Positions 8,826 through 17,060 of a stretch of 64,000 nt of DNA are shown here, piece by piece. A program made the translations under genes and the position numbers. Source of the DNA: CAIWMF01 sp964402065 (GTDB lineage Bacteria; Verrucomicrobiota; Verrucomicrobiia; Chthoniobacterales; UBA6821). Under the pieces are notes generated by a model. It did not search any database. It worked only from the letters and a program-made list of their open reading frames with translations, and had not been told where the DNA came from. Position 1 is the stretch's first letter, and each line of letters starts with the position of its first letter. The stretch spans positions 62,001 through 126,000 of the forward strand of contig CAYOAN010000004.1 of assembly GCA_964402065.1 (NCBI GenBank), in the 5' to 3' direction.

Positions 8826-9815
8826 ATGAAATGTGATTCTGTTTCTTCTTTTATCAATCATCACTTCCGTCATTTTAATGCAGCAACATTAAAGGATGCG
8901 GCTCATGGCTATTCTAAACATCTCGATGCAGGTGGCAAAATGTTCATGACATTAGCAGGAGCAATGAGTACCGCAGAGTTGGGGCTTTCGCTTGCTGAAA
9001 TGATTCGCCAGGACAAAGTTCATGCAATTTGCTGCACCGGTGCTAATTTAGAAGAGGATATTTTTAATCTTGTTGCTCATGACTACTACGAGCGCGTTCC
9101 ACACTATCGTGATCTTACGCCTGAGGATGAGCAAAAGCTGCTTGAGCGGCATATGAATCGTGTGACTGATACTTGTATTCCAGAAATGGAAGCAATGCGT
9201 CGCATTGAATCTGCCGTCCTTGAGGAATGGGTGGCCGCAGACAAGGCTGGAGAACGTTACTTTCCACATGAGTTCATGTACAAAATTCTTCGTAGTGGAA
9301 AATTAGAAAAAAGCTATCAGATTGATCCTAAAAATAGCTGGATGCTGGCTGCTGCTGAAAAAAATCTACCAATGTTTGTTCCAGGTTGGGAAGATGCAAC
9401 CCTCGGCAATATGTATGCAGGGCATTGCATTAGCGGCGATGTCAAAAAAGTTCATACTGTTAAAACTGGAATTGAATATATGATGTCGCTTGCTGAGTGG
9501 TACACCAAAGAATCAAAACTGATCAATGATCAAGGAAGCATTGGCTTTTTCCAAATTGGTGGCGGTATTGCTGGTGATTTTCCAATTTGTGTTGTTCCAA
9601 TGTTGCATCAAGATCTTCAACGCGAAGAAGTGCCTCTCTGGGGTTATTTCTGTCAAATAAGTGATTCAACAACGAGCTATGGAAGCTATTCAGGAGCCGT
9701 TCCAAATGAAAAAATCACTTGGGGAAAACTTGGAGTAAAAACACCAAAGTATGTGATTGAGTCTGACGCCTCGATTGTCGCTCCGCTGATGTTTGCAATG
9801 GTGCTTGGACTCTAA
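8826..9815 (+). CDS. Deoxyhypusine synthase family protein
   Basis: Homologue of deoxyhypusine synthase, which transfers the aminobutyl group of spermidine to a lysine of eIF5A in eukaryotes and archaea. Bacteria lack eIF5A, so the bacterial members are thought to make a polyamine such as homospermidine or to modify something else. Visible features are LAGAMSTAELGLSLAEMIR, ICCTGANLEEDIFNL (NAD binding), QIGGGIAGDFPICVVPM and the C-terminal ITWGKLGVK, whose lysine at about residue 301 matches the catalytic lysine of the family. The protein has 329 residues from the ATG at 8826. The upstream extension of the open frame to 8709 overlaps the divergent gene and is rejected. Confidence 0.85.
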   Translation: MKCDSVSSFINHHFRHFNAATLKDAAHGYSKHLDAGGKMFMTLAGAMSTAELGLSLAEMIRQDKVHAICCTGANLEEDIFNLVAHDYYERVPHYRDLTPEDEQKLLERHMNRVTDTCIPEMEAMRRIESAVLEEWVAADKAGERYFPHEFMYKILRSGKLEKSYQIDPKNSWMLAAAEKNLPMFVPGWEDATLGNMYAGHCISGDVKKVHTVKTGIEYMMSLAEWYTKESKLINDQGSIGFFQIGGGIAGDFPICVVPMLHQDLQREEVPLWGYFCQISDSTTSYGSYSGAVPNEKITWGKLGVKTPKYVIESDASIVAPLMFAMVLGL

Positions 9816-10145
9816 GAGCATCTCAACTATAGCGTGTTAAATTGAGAACTGCGTGTTAGAAGCACAGACTTTTTTCTTAGGCCAAGGCTAAAGATCAAGG
9901 TGCTATCTCATAATAAGATGAGATCTGAGAACGCAGTCTTAACGCATTTTAAATAAAGGTATAGCCGCGCACTGCGGCATTACTTTGCTGCTCGCATCCG
10001 CGAGTATCAGAATATGCAGTGCTGGGGCTGCGATTGAATTCGCTTGTCTTGTTCTTGGATGCCATCTAACAGCGATCTAGCTAGTTGTCTCCTAGGCTTT
10101 ATTTTTGCTTCTGCCTCTGTGTTATAGTGTATTAAATTGAAAAAG
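9816..10145 (+). repeat. Decayed composite of family B- and A-like repeats
   Basis: This 330-bp gene-free stretch holds degenerate copies of both repeat families of the window. Roughly 9850-9945 resembles the core of family B (AGGCCAAGGCT, GCTATCTCA, GAACGCAGT). Roughly 9945-10030 resembles family A (TATAGCCGCGCACTGCGGC, CGAGTATCAGAATATGCAGT). An 18-bp sequence, TATAGCGTGTTAAATTGA at 9828-9845, recurs in direct orientation with 2 mismatches at 10123-10140 and resembles the A terminus. No open frame of interest is present. It lies between the convergent ends of two genes. Confidence 0.55.
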
Positions 10146-11366
10146 CTAATGTAGTGGCGTGGGATCAATTTTTTCTTCAGGCCAAGGCAAATCTAACTTG
10201 TTCCATTCTTGCCAGTTCATGGAGGAAGAGCCTCCTAATTCATTCCAGAGCTGATGACAACGATCGCTCCAGTGAGAATAATTTGGCGCTGTCATCGGTA
10301 AATCTGCTGATTTTGGAAAAATAAAATAAGTAACGTGTGGAGAACTGACAGGACGATGATCAGCTCCTGATCGAGGATCAATAGCCCTACAAAGACGTAG
10401 TGAAGCTTCTCCAATTTTTGAAGAAGGCCCTATATCTCCAACAATTGCGGGATAAAGTTTGTTCTGGTGCAGAACGACAGCATAATCACCAATGTTCGCT
10501 GCTTCTGCATTTTTAGAATCAAGCATAAACCTTGGAAGGACGATGAAGGGATCTGCTGAGCCGATGAGAAAACTCCAATGCTGGAGTTCAGTGATGGTCT
10601 GTTGCTTGGTTTTGATTTGATCCGCTAGTTTATTTTTTTGCTCTAAGTTAAGAGTCGTATTTGTTGTGGCTAGCAATTGTAGCTGTGTTAATTGCTCCTT
10701 AGTTTGCTGTAAATTGGGATTGATACGTTCACTATTTTTAGGCCAGCGATAGTTTGTCTGAGGCTGATAAAAAGAAGAAAGTTTTTCTAAAGGAATATTG
10801 CGATCACCATCAGAACCATCCGCATTCACATTCATAATGGCTTGAACGAGCAGTGCACACTTTCCATTTTTTTTATTCATTAGCTTTAAGATTGTTTGGC
10901 AATCATAGAGTGATTCTTTAGGAAACAGTTGACCAAGAAAACTCAGCTGATGTTGAAGTGCTTTGGTTTTATTTTCAAAAAGTTGGTTAAAAAAAGGAGA
11001 CGCCATTTTTTCACCTTGAGAAGAAGTTGGAATCATCTCTTCCAAATTGGGGAGAGCCTGAGGAAGCTCTGATGTGGCTGCTGTCAGGTCGGCTAACGTT
11101 GTTGCTGGTTTTGGAATAGCAACGTGAAGTGCTAGGTGAAGACGATAATCTTCAGGGGTAATAGCTGTTGTGAGCGCGCAATTAGTGCTCGTGCTAGTTT
11201 CTACTTCTGCTTCTATCACGGCTCCATTAGCTAGTTTAATAGTGTCGTATTTTTCACGAGGAAGAGTGAGTTCAGTAAGACGCTTTTTTTTATGACAAGA
11301 ACACAAAAATAAAAAAGATGAGAAGGTTATAAAGATAATACAGAACTTAAGAATTTTCTTTCTCAT
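10146..11366 (-). CDS. GH75 chitosanase-like lipoprotein
   Basis: A 406-residue exported protein. The N-terminus MRKKILKFCIIFITFSSFLF ends in LCSC, a plausible lipobox with the acylated cysteine. The C-terminal third resembles fungal-type chitosanases of glycoside hydrolase family 75: GDYAVVLHQNKLYPAIVGDI followed by GPSSKIGEASLRLCRAI, where the GD-IGP block contains the family's catalytic-region aspartate. The central part is an unassigned region with a glutamine-rich coiled coil. It lies 40 bp after a peptidoglycan-binding-domain gene (7 bp by the longer start), and they are probably an operon. An ATG at 11399 would add 11 residues before the signal; the shorter start is preferred. The substrate may be chitosan or peptidoglycan glycan, and this is not decided here. 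Confidence 0.65.
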   Translation of the reverse strand: MRKKILKFCIIFITFSSFLFLCSCHKKKRLTELTLPREKYDTIKLANGAVIEAEVETSTSTNCALTTAITPEDYRLHLALHVAIPKPATTLADLTAATSELPQALPNLEEMIPTSSQGEKMASPFFNQLFENKTKALQHQLSFLGQLFPKESLYDCQTILKLMNKKNGKCALLVQAIMNVNADGSDGDRNIPLEKLSSFYQPQTNYRWPKNSERINPNLQQTKEQLTQLQLLATTNTTLNLEQKNKLADQIKTKQQTITELQHWSFLIGSADPFIVLPRFMLDSKNAEAANIGDYAVVLHQNKLYPAIVGDIGPSSKIGEASLRLCRAIDPRSGADHRPVSSPHVTYFIFPKSADLPMTAPNYSHWSDRCHQLWNELGGSSSMNWQEWNKLDLPWPEEKIDPTPLH

Positions 11367-11406
11367 GGTTTTTTCAATTTCTATTAGGATAGCCTCCATA
11401 TTCGAG

Positions 11407-12003
11407 CTAGCTTCCTGGTTGATAACTTCCAGGTAAAATATTAAGCCCCATTAAGGTTATTTTATCCAAGCGACCAGTTTGTTTGAACTTGCTATCTTTT
11501 TGATAACCTTGAAGAGCTACTTTTAAATTTGCATCCGGTAATCCATTGATAGGGCCAGCATAATAGCCAAGCAGTTTGAGGCTGCGTTGCGCTTTTTGAA
11601 CGGTAGCAACTTGAATTTCAGGAGATGCTGCAAGTAATGGTCCTCCTACAAAAATATCAGCGAGAGCCTTGGGATCAGCTAAAGAAGAGGCCGGCAAGGA
11701 TGTTGTCATTGCTGTCCGAAGTTGGGGCGATTTTTTCGAGGTAGAAGAGTGAGTATTAAGACCAAGTGCCTCGTTAGTTTCTGGTGTTAATGTTCCTGTT
11801 GGTCGAAGATGGTTGGCAACTTGGAAGCGGCGAATGGCAGCGCTGGTAGCGCTTCCCATACTTCCATCAATAGCTCCGTGATAGTAACCAAGATTTGCGA
11901 GGACGCGCTGCGCAGAAGGAACACTGCTTTGTGCAACTATCGAAGCGCAAAAAAAGAAAAAGGATAAAAATAGTTTTTTAAAAAAAGAGAGTCTTGATTT
12001 CAT
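11407..12003 (-). CDS. Secreted protein with two peptidoglycan-binding domains
   Basis: A 198-residue protein with an N-terminal signal peptide (FFKKLFLSFFFFCASIVAQS) and two PG_binding_1-type repeats. The first (VPSAQRVLANLGYYHGAIDG ... AIRRFQVANHLRPTGTLT) lies at about 28-85, and the second (KAQRSLKLLGYYAGPINGLP ... TGRLDKITLMGL) at about 135-192. A linker of serine, threonine and lysine separates them. No catalytic domain is present, so it probably anchors something to the cell wall. The downstream GH75-like lipoprotein on the same strand is the obvious partner. Confidence 0.82.
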   Translation of the reverse strand: MKSRLSFFKKLFLSFFFFCASIVAQSSVPSAQRVLANLGYYHGAIDGSMGSATSAAIRRFQVANHLRPTGTLTPETNEALGLNTHSSTSKKSPQLRTAMTTSLPASSLADPKALADIFVGGPLLAASPEIQVATVQKAQRSLKLLGYYAGPINGLPDANLKVALQGYQKDSKFKQTGRLDKITLMGLNILPGSYQPGS

Positions 12004-12024
12004 TGGAAAAAGGTAAGCAAATAA

Positions 12025-12118
12025 AATAGAAATATAGTCAATTTGCTTAGAAACTACAGAAAAGAACGCGCTCTTCTTTAAAAGGATATATCAAGTTCCT
12101 AAAATCTGTTTTTAAGTC
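12025..12118 (+). repeat. Partial family B element (left end only)
   Basis: The short gap between two minus-strand genes contains TATAGTCAATTTGCTTAG followed by AAACTACAGAAAAGAACGC, a slightly diverged left end of the family B inverted-repeat element seen whole at 42382-42544 and 46275-46438. The other terminus is not found, so this is a remnant. Confidence 0.5.
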
Positions 12119-14011
12119 TTATTCTTGGACTTCGTCTGTGCCGGTATAAGGGCGCAGTCTTGAGTCAATCTCTTCAACTTTATCTACTAGCAGTCCTATC
12201 AAATGTTGAAGTTCATCTCTAGGCTGTTCAAAAAGACTAGCTATGATGCTTTGAATTTCTTGAGGTGTTCTTTGAAGACTTCTCGGATCAGGCATTCCTT
12301 GAGTTACGCCTACTCCACTGCGATACTTGTCAATCATAGAATCAAAATGATCTTGATATCGCTGAAGTGATAGTAACGTTTCAGCAATACCATCACCTCT
12401 CCAGTAATGCATTGTCTGTTTTAGTTTTTGCCAAGCGGTGCTTGGAGAAAAGTAAGAAGTGCCAATTCGATAAGCAGGAATTATTCCAAAGAGAGCACCA
12501 TATAGGCTTCCTGCTAGTGTGATTAGAGGTGCTCTTAGCGCATCAGAACGCATATACTGCTCTGCCATAATAATAGGATCTATACTACTATTGAGCGCGT
12601 TCAGGCTATCGAGTGTTCCTATTAAAAGGCCCGCCATTTGAGTATTACGATAGACTCTAGGGCTCATCGTTTCAATAAACTGAATAGGGGCGGCTGGGGG
12701 AGTCCTTGTGGAAGCATCAAGGCTGCTCATCCAGCTATGAATCGTTGGAAGCACAGAAAGGGGAGCACACAAAAGAGAAGAGTAAACTCTCCAGGCGCTA
12801 ATAGTGAGTGGAACTGCAATAGCTGTTCCTGCTACCATACCAGCAACTGGTCCCCAAACATGAGCCGTTGTAATAGCAGTAAACGCAGTAATTGAAGGGA
12901 TAATGCTATTAAAAAATAAGAGAGAATGGAATGCTAATGCGCCTGTAGTTGCTCCTAATGCGGATCCAGAAACTGTAGTAGCAGCAACTCCAGCCGTACG
13001 ACCTAGCCACTCAAGAGCATCCCTAGAAGCTTCGAGGAGGTATTCAAAATGTGTTCTGGTATATTGTTGAGCGTGATGAATGATTTCTTGCTTCTGAAGA
13101 TGTGAGTGTTTGTTCATTTTACAGGCAGCTTGATAAATAGCTTGCTGAGATTGAAGGTGCTGTTGTCTGAAAAAAGACTCTAACTGCTGAACTTTTGGAT
13201 CAACCTCTGTAATAGCGTTGTTTTCATCAAGATTAGCAAAGGTCATGCAGATGTCTTCCACTGTTATACCTGCTACATGAGAAGAATCTGCCAGTCTATT
13301 TTCAATTAATTGTAGGGCTATTTCACCAACTGGTTTTCCATAATAAACTTCAAAAGCTTCAACAATAAGGTGTCTCACCATTGGTAGTTCAATATCATTC
13401 AGTGCAGCGGGCTGTGAGCGATATTGAGTACTGCCTATCGTTATGGATACGTCAGAGGGAATAATAGTTGGAATAATATAAGTGAGAGGGGCATCTCCTA
13501 TTTCTGGTCGGATTATTGGGACAGAATTGCCTTCATGTATATAGCCAGAAATAGGGGAAGATAAGTCAGGAGGAGCTAGCTCTACCGTGTCATTTAACAT
13601 GAGGATACGATTACCAATATTGCCAGTGTTAGGAGAAATCCATAAGGCTGCAGCATCTTCTGATGAAAAATCGAAATTACAAGCTCTCAGTATAGCCATT
13701 GTTTTGATAGCTCGTAGTTTTTTTAAAGAATTAACATCTGAAATAAGGGCTTTTAAATTTTCTTTAGTCTCTAGATCGGCTTGTGGTGGTGACTCTTGAG
13801 GCTCTTCCTCTAAGTTGCTTCCTTCTGCCATATGACGATTTAGAGCAGAAAGATCAGCGCTATCCATTCGAGAGGCATTAATCGGTCTAACAGGCGCTCT
13901 ATCAAAGGGGGGTGGAGGAACTGCAATAAGGCTGGCTGTAAGGCAGTGTGAGAAAACAACAAGAACAAAAAAGAGTTGTTTGCTTTGATTGGAAAAAAAG
14001 GAGGGGAACAT
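12119..14011 (-). CDS. Unknown exported protein with hydrophobic Gly/Ala segments
   Basis: A 630-residue protein with a signal peptide or N-terminal anchor (LFFVLVVFSHCLTASLIAVP) followed by a proline-rich stretch (PPPPFDRAPVRP). A helical region comes next. The centre has three or more hydrophobic, glycine- and alanine-rich segments (about 335-420 and 495-520) that look like membrane hairpins: TVSGSALGATTGALAFHSLL and PVAGMVAGTAIAVPLTISAW. The C-terminus is charged and helical. I recognise no family. The architecture (signal, low-complexity linker, paired glycine-rich hydrophobic hairpins, coiled C-terminus) is similar to proteins that insert in host membranes, but this is only a resemblance. 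Confidence 0.65.
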   Translation of the reverse strand: MFPSFFSNQSKQLFFVLVVFSHCLTASLIAVPPPPFDRAPVRPINASRMDSADLSALNRHMAEGSNLEEEPQESPPQADLETKENLKALISDVNSLKKLRAIKTMAILRACNFDFSSEDAAALWISPNTGNIGNRILMLNDTVELAPPDLSSPISGYIHEGNSVPIIRPEIGDAPLTYIIPTIIPSDVSITIGSTQYRSQPAALNDIELPMVRHLIVEAFEVYYGKPVGEIALQLIENRLADSSHVAGITVEDICMTFANLDENNAITEVDPKVQQLESFFRQQHLQSQQAIYQAACKMNKHSHLQKQEIIHHAQQYTRTHFEYLLEASRDALEWLGRTAGVAATTVSGSALGATTGALAFHSLLFFNSIIPSITAFTAITTAHVWGPVAGMVAGTAIAVPLTISAWRVYSSLLCAPLSVLPTIHSWMSSLDASTRTPPAAPIQFIETMSPRVYRNTQMAGLLIGTLDSLNALNSSIDPIIMAEQYMRSDALRAPLITLAGSLYGALFGIIPAYRIGTSYFSPSTAWQKLKQTMHYWRGDGIAETLLSLQRYQDHFDSMIDKYRSGVGVTQGMPDPRSLQRTPQEIQSIIASLFEQPRDELQHLIGLLVDKVEEIDSRLRPYTGTDEVQE

Positions 14012-14082
14012 AACAGTATGGAGAGAAAAATAGAAGACCGCTTAATACGGTGAAAGATGATTACAGCTTAACAACTGGAGCG

Positions 14083-15246
14083 TTATTGTTGCCCTGCAAA
14101 TCGTGCTACCATCTTTTCCCAAATCGCTTCTCCTTGTAAGATTTCAATTTCAATCCGAAGGTAATAGATCGGAACTTCTAGACCCTGGAGGCGAGGGATT
14201 CGGACAGCATCTTTTTCTGTAGTAAGAATCATTGATAATTCACGGCGGCGACAACGTGATACAAAGCGCTCAACTTCTTGACGAGAATAACGATGGTGAT
14301 CGGTATAACTTTGAGTCAGAACTAAGTCTGCACCTAGTTTGCGTAAACCTTGTTCAAAGCTTGTTGGTGAGGCGATCGCTGAAAGAACTCCAACTTTAAG
14401 ATTTTTTAAATGACTGAGAGGAAGCGTTTCTCCTGTAATCATATTACAAAGTTCAACAGGACGGTGCGCGCACTCAATAATTTCGGCGGTGCGATTGAAT
14501 TTTCTGATTCTTTCATGCAAAAGTGAAAGGTCACTGCCGTTGCATTTGGTAATAATAATATGTGTTGCTCTGCGTAAATGCTCAGGAGGTTCACGTAAGG
14601 TTCCTCGAGGAATCAAGAATTCATTGCCAAAAGGAGCTTCGCGGTCAATCAGAACAATATCAAAGCGATGACGTAATTTTAAATATTGAAGTCCGTCATC
14701 CAAAAGTAATATGTCAGAACCTAGGTGCTCAATAGCATAGAGTCCACTTTTAACACGATCGCGATCAACAAGGACGGCTACTTTTTTTAGATTCTTAGCC
14801 AGCATGAATGGTTCATCACCAGCCGTTCGTGAATCCAGCAGTAAAGCTCCTCCATCGGAGACAATACGAGGAGCAAAAAAACTTTGATGCTGCGTGAAGC
14901 GAGCGAGAAGCCGCTTTAAAAAAGGCTTGGGAACGCTCTTGTAACCACGACTTAAAATGGCAACACGGCGACCTTTTTCCATAAGTTCACGCGCTAATTT
15001 TTCGACAATAGGAGTTTTGCCAGTGCCTCCCATCGTTAGATTGCCAATGCTAATGACAGGGCAGCCCAGTAAGTGTTGTCGATAAAAACGAGAGCGATAA
15101 AGAAAAAGTCGTGTTTCAACAATTTTTCGATAGAGCCGAGAAGCCTGATAAAGAGCTGTTCGAAGGACAGCAACACGTTTGCCACCCCGACGTTCCATAA
15201 TAACGTCGATGGCTAATTGCTCAATATTTTCAAAAAATCGCCTCAT
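14083..15246 (-). CDS. lpxK: Tetraacyldisaccharide 4'-kinase LpxK
   Basis: Inner-membrane-associated kinase that phosphorylates the 4' position of the lipid A precursor. The 387-residue protein shows the LpxK P-loop in GNLTMGGTGKTPIVEKLA, the RRVAILSRGYKS segment, DILLLDDGLQYLKLRHRFDI with its catalytic aspartates, and the TTEKDAVR motif near the C-terminus. Its presence means the cell makes phosphorylated lipid A. Other lpx genes are not in this window. The gene is flanked by an unrelated unknown gene and a sugar transporter, so no pathway operon is visible. Confidence 0.93.
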   Translation of the reverse strand: MRRFFENIEQLAIDVIMERRGGKRVAVLRTALYQASRLYRKIVETRLFLYRSRFYRQHLLGCPVISIGNLTMGGTGKTPIVEKLARELMEKGRRVAILSRGYKSVPKPFLKRLLARFTQHQSFFAPRIVSDGGALLLDSRTAGDEPFMLAKNLKKVAVLVDRDRVKSGLYAIEHLGSDILLLDDGLQYLKLRHRFDIVLIDREAPFGNEFLIPRGTLREPPEHLRRATHIIITKCNGSDLSLLHERIRKFNRTAEIIECAHRPVELCNMITGETLPLSHLKNLKVGVLSAIASPTSFEQGLRKLGADLVLTQSYTDHHRYSRQEVERFVSRCRRRELSMILTTEKDAVRIPRLQGLEVPIYYLRIEIEILQGEAIWEKMVARFAGQQ

Positions 15247-15303
15247 AGGAGAAATGAATCATTGTAACCTATTCAATCGATAAAGGCACGCCAAAGCTCG
15301 CGC

Positions 15304-16746
15304 TTATTGCTGTCCGATATGACGCAGAGGTAATCCTGAAAAAAGATTGGATTCAATTTTTTCGAGGGGGATGCCTTTTGTTTCTGGAACAAAAATGAAA
15401 AGGAAGAGTAATGACAAGACTTGAAGGCCAGCATAAAAAAGAAACGCGTTTGCATTTCCTAGATGATGAAGCAATGTTAAAAAGGTGCCGCTAACAATCG
15501 CATTGGAAATCCAATTAGCAGCTGTGCTAAAAGTGACTCCAAGATCTTTTCCGGACAGAGGAACAATTTCAGAACAGAGAAGCCAAATAATTGGGCCTGC
15601 ACTCATCCCAAAGCCAAGGATAAATAGCAGGAGGAGTCCCACAGCTATTTCAGCCAAAAGATGATGCTGATGGAGATCTGTTTTTAATAAGTAACCAACT
15701 CCTGTGAGTGCTATTCCCATGATTAAAAGCCCAAGCGCCATCATCGGCTTACGTCCTAATTTATCGATAAAAAAAATCGACAGTAGTGCAGCTAGCATGT
15801 TGATAACACCAACAAGAACCGTGCCCCAAAGCTGCTGAGAGCTACTTACAAAACCAGCCATTTGAAAAATACGAGGAGCATAAAAAAGAACAATATTAAT
15901 TCCTGTGATTTGTTGAATGACTTGAAGGCAAATGCCCAGTAGCATAACACGACGAAAAGGAGCATTTGTTAGGAATAGTAAAAACCCTTTTCCTTGTTTT
16001 TGAAGTGTCATTGAAATCGCCTTGGTTTCCTCAGCAATTTCGTCTTGAGAAAATCCTATTTTTTTAAGAGCTGCTACCGCTTCATCTGAACACCCTTTGA
16101 GAAAAAGCCATCGGGGACTTTCAGGAAGAAAGAAAATGCCGAGTAAGGTCACCAAGGCGGGAAGGGAGATAACGCCTAGCATGAGGCGCCAGGGAGCAAC
16201 GGCGATAGCAGTATACCACTCCTCACGAATGATAAAAGTATTGCTCAGAAAAGCGATGATAACTCCTGCGGCAACGACGAGCATGTAAATTGACATCAAA
16301 GAACCGCGTATTTTTGAGGGAGCAATTTCTGAAATATAAACTGGAGCAGTAAAAGAAGCCATGCCAATAGCTATGCCAAAAATAATACGAGCAAGAAGCA
16401 ATTCGTTCACTGAGTTACTTGCTGAGCATGCGAGTGAGCCTAAAATAAAGACAACAGTGCTCAGTAACATTGTTTTTTTTCTTCCCAACATATGCGAGAA
16501 GATTCCTGTGAGGAAGGTTCCTAGAACAGCGCCCCAAAGGGGTGCTGCAATAACGAGTTCAAGGAGGCGATCGCTGATGTTAAGATCATGTTGCAACAAA
16601 CTTGCTGCTCCTGAGATAACGCCGACACCCAATCCAAATAAAAGTCCTACTAACGCTGCAGTGAAGCCAAGTAAATAGATACGAACATTGGTAAGCATCA
16701 TAGAATTAGGAGTAAAAAGCATCTTCGCTTTCTTTGCAACCATCAT
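15304..16746 (-). CDS. Sugar porter (MFS) of the XylE/GalP type
   Basis: A 480-residue 12-helix major facilitator protein of the sugar porter family, which imports a monosaccharide with protons. Family signatures are present: GLLFGLGVGVISGAASLL in helix 1, GRKKT between helices 2 and 3, ARIIFGIAIGM, PESPRWLFLKG after helix 6, QQITGINIVLFYAPRIF in helix 7, DKLGRKPMM between helices 8 and 9, and VPETKG near the C-terminus. QQITGIN is the typical sugar-binding motif. The specific sugar (xylose, galactose, glucose or inositol) cannot be read off. Confidence 0.9.
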   Translation of the reverse strand: MMVAKKAKMLFTPNSMMLTNVRIYLLGFTAALVGLLFGLGVGVISGAASLLQHDLNISDRLLELVIAAPLWGAVLGTFLTGIFSHMLGRKKTMLLSTVVFILGSLACSASNSVNELLLARIIFGIAIGMASFTAPVYISEIAPSKIRGSLMSIYMLVVAAGVIIAFLSNTFIIREEWYTAIAVAPWRLMLGVISLPALVTLLGIFFLPESPRWLFLKGCSDEAVAALKKIGFSQDEIAEETKAISMTLQKQGKGFLLFLTNAPFRRVMLLGICLQVIQQITGINIVLFYAPRIFQMAGFVSSSQQLWGTVLVGVINMLAALLSIFFIDKLGRKPMMALGLLIMGIALTGVGYLLKTDLHQHHLLAEIAVGLLLLFILGFGMSAGPIIWLLCSEIVPLSGKDLGVTFSTAANWISNAIVSGTFLTLLHHLGNANAFLFYAGLQVLSLLFLFIFVPETKGIPLEKIESNLFSGLPLRHIGQQ

Positions 16747-17060
16747 TCTCTTGTTTAGAAAAGGATCACTTTAAAAAAATTTGTTCCATTTTTTTACAAT
16801 GAGAGAATGAACTAGTAAGATAAACTTTCCAAATGCTATTGCCACCTAATGTATAAACAATAGACAAGGGTTCCACGCTCTTCATCACGTTTGCTAGAAT
16901 GCGACGGAGTAGATAGAATGACCTCTGCAGTTTTGGTGTAGGAACTTCTAAAAAAGAGCTCTGAGTGTACAGCTTTGAACCCTATAACAGCGCTGGAACA
17001 TTTTTGAGAAAAAGTCATGATCTAGTACAATTCTTTGTTCACCATTTGTTGCTCTTTCTT
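16747..17060. other. Intergenic region between sugar porter and dinB
   Basis: A 314-bp divergent gap. It is AT-rich near the sugar-porter start (runs of T at about 16776-16797) and unremarkable otherwise. I found no convincing LexA-type palindrome ahead of dinB, no tRNA and no repeat-family copy. It should hold the two divergent promoters, but I cannot fix their positions. Confidence 0.5.

Noticed and set aside
16747..17060. A LexA box ahead of dinB
   Set aside because: I could not find a convincing palindrome of a known type in this gap.
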